In this document: positions 12,201 to 18,200 of the stretch, piece after piece | How positions within the stretch are numbered: the first letter of the stretch is position 1 | Layout: each line of letters opens with the position of its first letter | Origin: Mnemiopsis leidyi | Lineage: Eukaryota > Ctenophora > Tentaculata > Lobata > Bolinopsidae | Assembly (NCBI GenBank): GCA_000226015.1 | Contig: JH153666.1 | Span: forward strand, 51,338 to 75,877 | Length of the DNA stretch: 24,540 nt | Direction of reading: 5' to 3' | Translations under genes and position numbers: made by a program | Notes under the pieces: model-generated | Databases searched by the model: none | What the model saw: the letters and a program-made list of their open reading frames with translations, nothing else | What the model was told of the DNA's origin: nothing

Positions 12201-15200
12201 GATACCACAGTTAACACCTTAAGGTCCAACAGTTATAACTAATGACCAACTTAGAAACATAAGTAGTTGTAGAGTGTAAGTTTAACGTGAAGTTTAAGGT
12301 GGAGATACTATAATTTATAACGTTTAGGAGAAAAACTTCGGTGGTTAATTTCGATACCAGGGGTGTATCCTTCAAACGATCGTTAGACGTTATCTTTAAG
12401 AGGTGGTTAGCTCCAAAGAGTACGTAAGCTAAAAGATTACAACATTTTCAAGGATCGTTACAAGTCCCCTCATCCATGAAGCCCGGGGACAGTGTTTAGT
12501 GTTATAACTCTATAAGTAGTGTTATAACTCTACAAGTGTTATAACTCTATAAGTGTTATAACTCTACAATTGTTATAAATACTTAGATAGTACGTACGTT
12601 GAGTTAGATAGTACGTACGTTGAGTGGAGGTTAACTTAGTGTTATAAGATACTGTATAAATGTGATAAGATACTAGGATAGTACGTACGTTGAGTTAGAT
12701 AGTACGTACGTTGAGTTAGATAGTACGTACGTTGAGTTAGATAGTACGTTAACTAAGTGTTATAAGATACTATACTACTATAAGATACTATAAATACTAA
12801 GATAGTTATAACTCTATAAGTGTTATAACTCTATAAGTGTTATAAGATACTCTATAAGTGTTATAAGATACTATAAGTGTTATAAGATACTATAAATACT
12901 TTATAAGTGTTATAAGATACTAAGATAGTACGTACGTTGAGTGGAGGTTAGGGAAACTGTTCACTGCAGAGAAGTTGTTTTCTGAACTGTCAGCACCGGA
13001 TAGTAAAGACGAGGTATGGCAGAGAGACGCTCCTAAATAGTTAGCACGTGTTAATATCTAACTTTCGCATTACCGACAAAATAATTCCAAATTTTCCGAG
13101 GTGGAAGACATGCTCAACTTCACCCTTTACGTTAAATGTTTATTTCAACGAAGTAGTATAGCAACAATTAAAGATTTAAGTGTACTGACCATGTCTGTTA
13201 GCAGCACGACTGCTAGCTCTACTGTTCCCTCGACTGTTATTCTGATCTAGAATCTTTAACGACAACGCTCCTTCCATGTTCCTGATTTTCTCCTCACATT
13301 CTGCGATCTGGACGTGTGGATGTATCTTTATCTCTATTCTCTACTTTATTACTTTATTCTTATGTGGCTCAGCACAAAGGTTAGAAAATTTCTTAAAGAC
13401 TGAATTCAGCTTAAATCATATAGCTCTACTGTTATCCTTCAATAAGTTTTCACAATTACTGTCAGCTTACCCTGTCTTTGAGATCGCAGTTCATTTCGTT
13501 ACTGAAATGATGTTTATTTAATATTTCGGTTCATTGACAAACTTCAAGATACAGTACACACTGCAGATTAAACACAATTATGATGCATTTTAAACCTTTA
13601 AATAACTGAGAATCGAGGAAGACCGGATTGCCGAATGTGTGGTGTTACTTTGTCCTTAAGAATAATTTTAACTAATGATCAATTGTGTATTGTCAAGCTA
13701 GCTGATTTCCGGCCAAATATGTCCCTCATTATTCATAAGACGTACAACGTGCACTTCTATTATAAGCAGCAGTTACGAACCACGTCTCATCATAGCCAAG
13801 TCACATTCTTGATTTTCACGAGCATCCGATCACATTTCAGATGTTTGAAGTGCAATAACATTGATATTTGGAACTTGCAAGCAGAAATGCTGCATCAATT
13901 TGTGACTTGTGATATAGCTCATGCTATGTACAGCAAGACCGCAGTTCGCATAGATTGCTTATTGCTAAGGCTAGCTACTAAGGCTGGCCAGCAATCAAGC
14001 TAGCTAGCTAATGCCACAACACATGTGCGCGGCGCACACGCGTCTAAATTTTGTTAATCTGACTGCTCAACGCCTTTTTGTGAATTAGAAAAAATGCCTC
14101 GCGGTCGCAGAAAAAACGTGTTTTTATTTGCTGGAAATTGTTTAATGTTCGCAATTCGTGGCAATGTTCCTAGATCTGTAAGCATGTTCATTTTACAAAG
14201 CGCAATTTCATTAACGAGCATATGCGGTAGTTCTTATATCACGCAACTATGATTGCAATATTCTAACGGCTAACTAGACTAGTTTACTGTTAAGAAATAA
14301 GATATTCAATGTTGCGTTTCTTTAGTTAGTTTGCACAACTACAGAACTAGATTTTATGAGAGAAATACAAAGAAATTGCGTTGGACCACGAATATAATGT
14401 ACTGCACCTCCAGTCCTAAACTTGCGGTCTTCGTTCTCAAGAAGTAAGTGTAATGTTATTTATTACCTATTTTATCCATTGAAGATAATCTAAAACATAA
14501 ACTCCCAATTATTCGATAACTCAGTAAACTATCGTCTGTCACTAAACCCTATTGCCTTCTCATTAGGAGTTAGACACACAAAAGAGATACTGTTAAGATA
14601 TTTTCGATAGAATGCTGACGGATGATGTTTTTTTGAACATCTAGCTCAAAAAGCTTGGCAGTTTAAAACTCTCACTCGGCACTTGTTCCAACCCCTGACA
14701 ATGACAATTGTCTAACGTATAAACAATTTCACATCACATTTACTTACGAGGATAAACACACCTTTAGTAGCCACCTTAATGGTAAATATTATCAGATAAA
14801 TGTCCACACAAATACACACTCAATAGCTTTTCTTTTTACCGCACAGTTACAATGAGGGCTAGACAATAGCGGCGAGGAGCATGCAGCACTCAAATGATAA
14901 TAGAAACATCGGACAGTCACTCAAAGAGCATTGTCAAGGGAAGTATTGTCGTACTATTTACAGTAAATTACAGTTGATGTGATATGTGTTGTGCTTGCTA
15001 TTTATACAGGGGTGAATTTACTGATTTTACATGGCAGTTAGCGATGTAGAAAAGGTCTATAACAAGTGACAAGGTTTAAATCCAGCAAAATGCTTGATCC
15101 TTTGCAGCCTGGAAAATAATGGATTTTCGGATTTGATGAAACAAGTAGTATTGAAAAGAAATGTAATCGAAATAGCCTACTTTATTCAAATTAACGTTCA

Positions 15201-18200
15201 CATATATGAGACAGAATATAGTTTAAGTTTAAATGTTCAGCTGCATGTAAGTATTAAACACGTTGTACGTGTAACAGTGTGTCACATGCTATAAATACAG
15301 TCTAAATGTTAACTATTGTCTATTCATGTATTTATTCTTCAGAAGTATTGATTGAGAGATTGATAAGTTAAGTAAAATAAGTGTTTCGTGTTTAGGCTTT
15401 AACCATGAAAGTTTGGTTTAGAAAGTAGAGTGTAAAAATTAAAGATGGTGTTTCTTTTGCAGAAGAATAAAACATGACAATATGACATCTTATTCAAACA
15501 AAGGTTTATTGGGCGTTAACACTTGACGTTAGTACAGGGTGAACGCAACTACGTCACAGCTCAGTGTTCAACGAACATTGTTCAACAATGTTGATAGCCC
15601 AGAGTTGATAAAACTACAATCGTTTTCCTTTTTACATAATGTTATGTCATCAAAAGTGATACGGCGATGAAGAGTAATTCAAGAACTTAAAGATTTAATG
15701 TGACTGTGCAACATCTGCTCTGTGAAACTCTGCACTACGATTTAACCTCATCAGATTCTCTTTCATTGTCCAATATCCAAACCCTCATATAACATGTTTG
15801 TATTTAAGAACCAGTGTTAATTCTAGTTGCTTGTTCGTAAATGTTCGTGTCATGATAAACATCGCAAACACAGTGTAATTATTGCTCTGGAATCCAGGTT
15901 CTATCTCTCTATGAGGGAGTCATTGTTCAGAGAGTTGCTGAGTGTAACAACTGGCAGGAAACATTTTCTCGTTATCACACACAATTACACAGGGGTTACA
16001 CTGGGGTTACATACGGTAGTCGCACCTTGGGCAAGGTTGGAACACTACCCTGGTTTCTAAGATCAACCATTAACCCAGTGACACTCTAAATCATTACGCT
16101 TTACTGTGTCTAGCCAGTGGTCAGCCATCTCAAATATTTCAGTACCACTTTGCTGATTCGCCAAACAAACTCTTTTAATTTTACAGCAATGCACCTTCGA
16201 TAAAACCGTAAGTTTTGACGAAATGTGCACAACAGCACTTGAACAATGAAGACTGGTTAAGTCTTCTTCTCTATACCTCCATAAATATACAGAAACAGTA
16301 ACAATAACACCTAGAAGGAGTATTTGGAGTACATTTAGAAATACAAACCTATATCATACGAATGAGTAGCGACATTCCACCCCAACTATGTGGAGCGACT
16401 TTATCAGGTAGCATTTTCTAGTGGGTATTTATAGTGATTTGGAACCACATTTACAAGTAAATATCCTCGTCATTATAACCCGGCAGAAGTCAAGTCTGTT
16501 TCTTCACCACCAAGAAACAGTTCTACACCAATATTCTAGTTATCTGTGATCAGTGACGCCCCTTTGCCTCACTCGTAATTTAAGCATTTATTAAATATAT
16601 TAAGATATCAGCCTATAATCAATGTAGTTTAATCAAGACGCCCAGCACGAGAGACGCCGAATCAGATTGCATCTTGGTGAATTACGTCAACCCGGCATAC
16701 ATTAGCTTAACCTTTAAAGGAAAATTCAGAGGAATCAAGTTCCACTTCGATTAAGTGATCTACGTTTAATCGGATTAAGGGCACTTAGATAGAAATGTAG
16801 TAAAGTAGTAATGCGGTGCTTTATGGTGTACTACAATGTTTCTTTGACGAGAAATACACTGAATATACACGGTTTTTGTCCTGGTGAAAGATCTCAAAAT
16901 AGAGAAACTGGTAGCCATAACGCAATTTGATATGATTATATGAACGAACCAATGACATTGTGGCTGAGTTAGTGATCGCTAGAAGTTAAACTGTAGCAAT
17001 TTAATTACTTGTGGTGCGTATGTTAGGTATTTTGAATAGGATAGTTGTGTAATCTTGATTTCCAGGAATGTTTTACGAATGTAGGTTAGGGTGCTGCAAG
17101 AACGATACGTGGGACGAATGATGATGGTAGCCAGTATACAAGTACCTCAGTACTTAAGTAATAGTAGTGGTTTCAAATCTTCAAAATACAATTTATCTTG
17201 TAATTAACAGTAGGAGCATCATGAGTATCTTACAGATTGTATAGCAAGGAGACGAGAGAAAAAAGGACAGCACTTGGTTACTGCTGTTTCCGATAAGTCC
17301 TCTCAATCCCAAAGTCTAAGCTCATTAAAATCGATGAAATGATGAAAATCATTATTTTAATATTCCAACATTCTCGGGCGGCACCATGCTACTGTGAGTC
17401 TGTGACTGACAAAGTGGTGACACCATGGTGACAAAGTGGTGACACCATGATGACAAAGTGGTGACACAATGGTGACAAAGTGGTGACACCATATCCATTA
17501 TACTGATATTTACTAGTGATAGCCCTAGCTTTAGAATATTCAAGATTTTCCTTGCGTGCTTGCGACTTTGCAATGGGCAGAATCTAGATCTCCCAATAAA
17601 GTATGGGTTGCTGCCAACAAGCAATTGTAGTTGTACAGGATTATAGGATCATGAAGACATCTTGTATTTTAAAGTAAGTAGGGTCAAGTCAAAATTTAGA
17701 GATGGGTAAAGAACCTCTTTTTATTTGGTAACATAAATGGGTAATAATGTATTGCAATCGAGCGCATATCTTTAGAATATCAAGTAGATGAAATTTGTAT
17801 ATTTTTTGTACTTCAATGCAACTGACCTCGACAACTAATGGAATTCAATGCATAACCAAACCCATTAATAAATGACGTCAAATCAAATGACAACGGTAAT
17901 GGTTCTTGATTCTGTTCATAAATAAGATATAATATGATTCATCACAAGGCTGCATTACTGGATTGTGGGACAGAAAACCCGATACACGTTAGATGGCACA
18001 TGGCATGGTGTTGCCATGGCAACGACCTAGAGTCAATTACAATTTATATGGTAGTTTTAAAACCCTCTGAGACCTGTTATACACAACAAGGCACACACCC
18101 CAACATCATTACGATTTCACTACTTGACAGCTGATCAGTTTACACGCCAGAGAGCTTGCTCTCCCCAAGTTTGATTGATTTTACACGGAGCTCCATGAGG

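Noticed and set aside
12949-13038. Plus-strand frame reading KLFTAEKLFSELSAPDSKDE with cag and gtatgg borders, first considered as the last lectin exon
   Set aside because: It is antisense to exon 6 of the minus-strand gene, which fits both neighbours in phase; the plus-strand phase match is a one-in-three chance.
13276-13521. Plus-strand 81-codon ORF
   Set aside because: Overlaps the reverse complement of exons 4 and 5 and their acceptors; hydrophobicity comes from the pyrimidine tract.
13635-14003. Plus-strand 122-codon ORF
   Set aside because: No motif, no splice or promoter context, AT-rich codons; length is compatible with chance in an intron, so not called a gene.
14745-14771. Minus segment VATKGVFIL with a GTAAGT donor
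   Set aside because: Its phases (0/0) do not fit between exon 3 (phase 2) and exon 4, and the 31-nt exon already bridges them.
17352-17624. Minus 90-codon ORF
   Set aside because: Built largely on the 22-bp minisatellite; no splice context.
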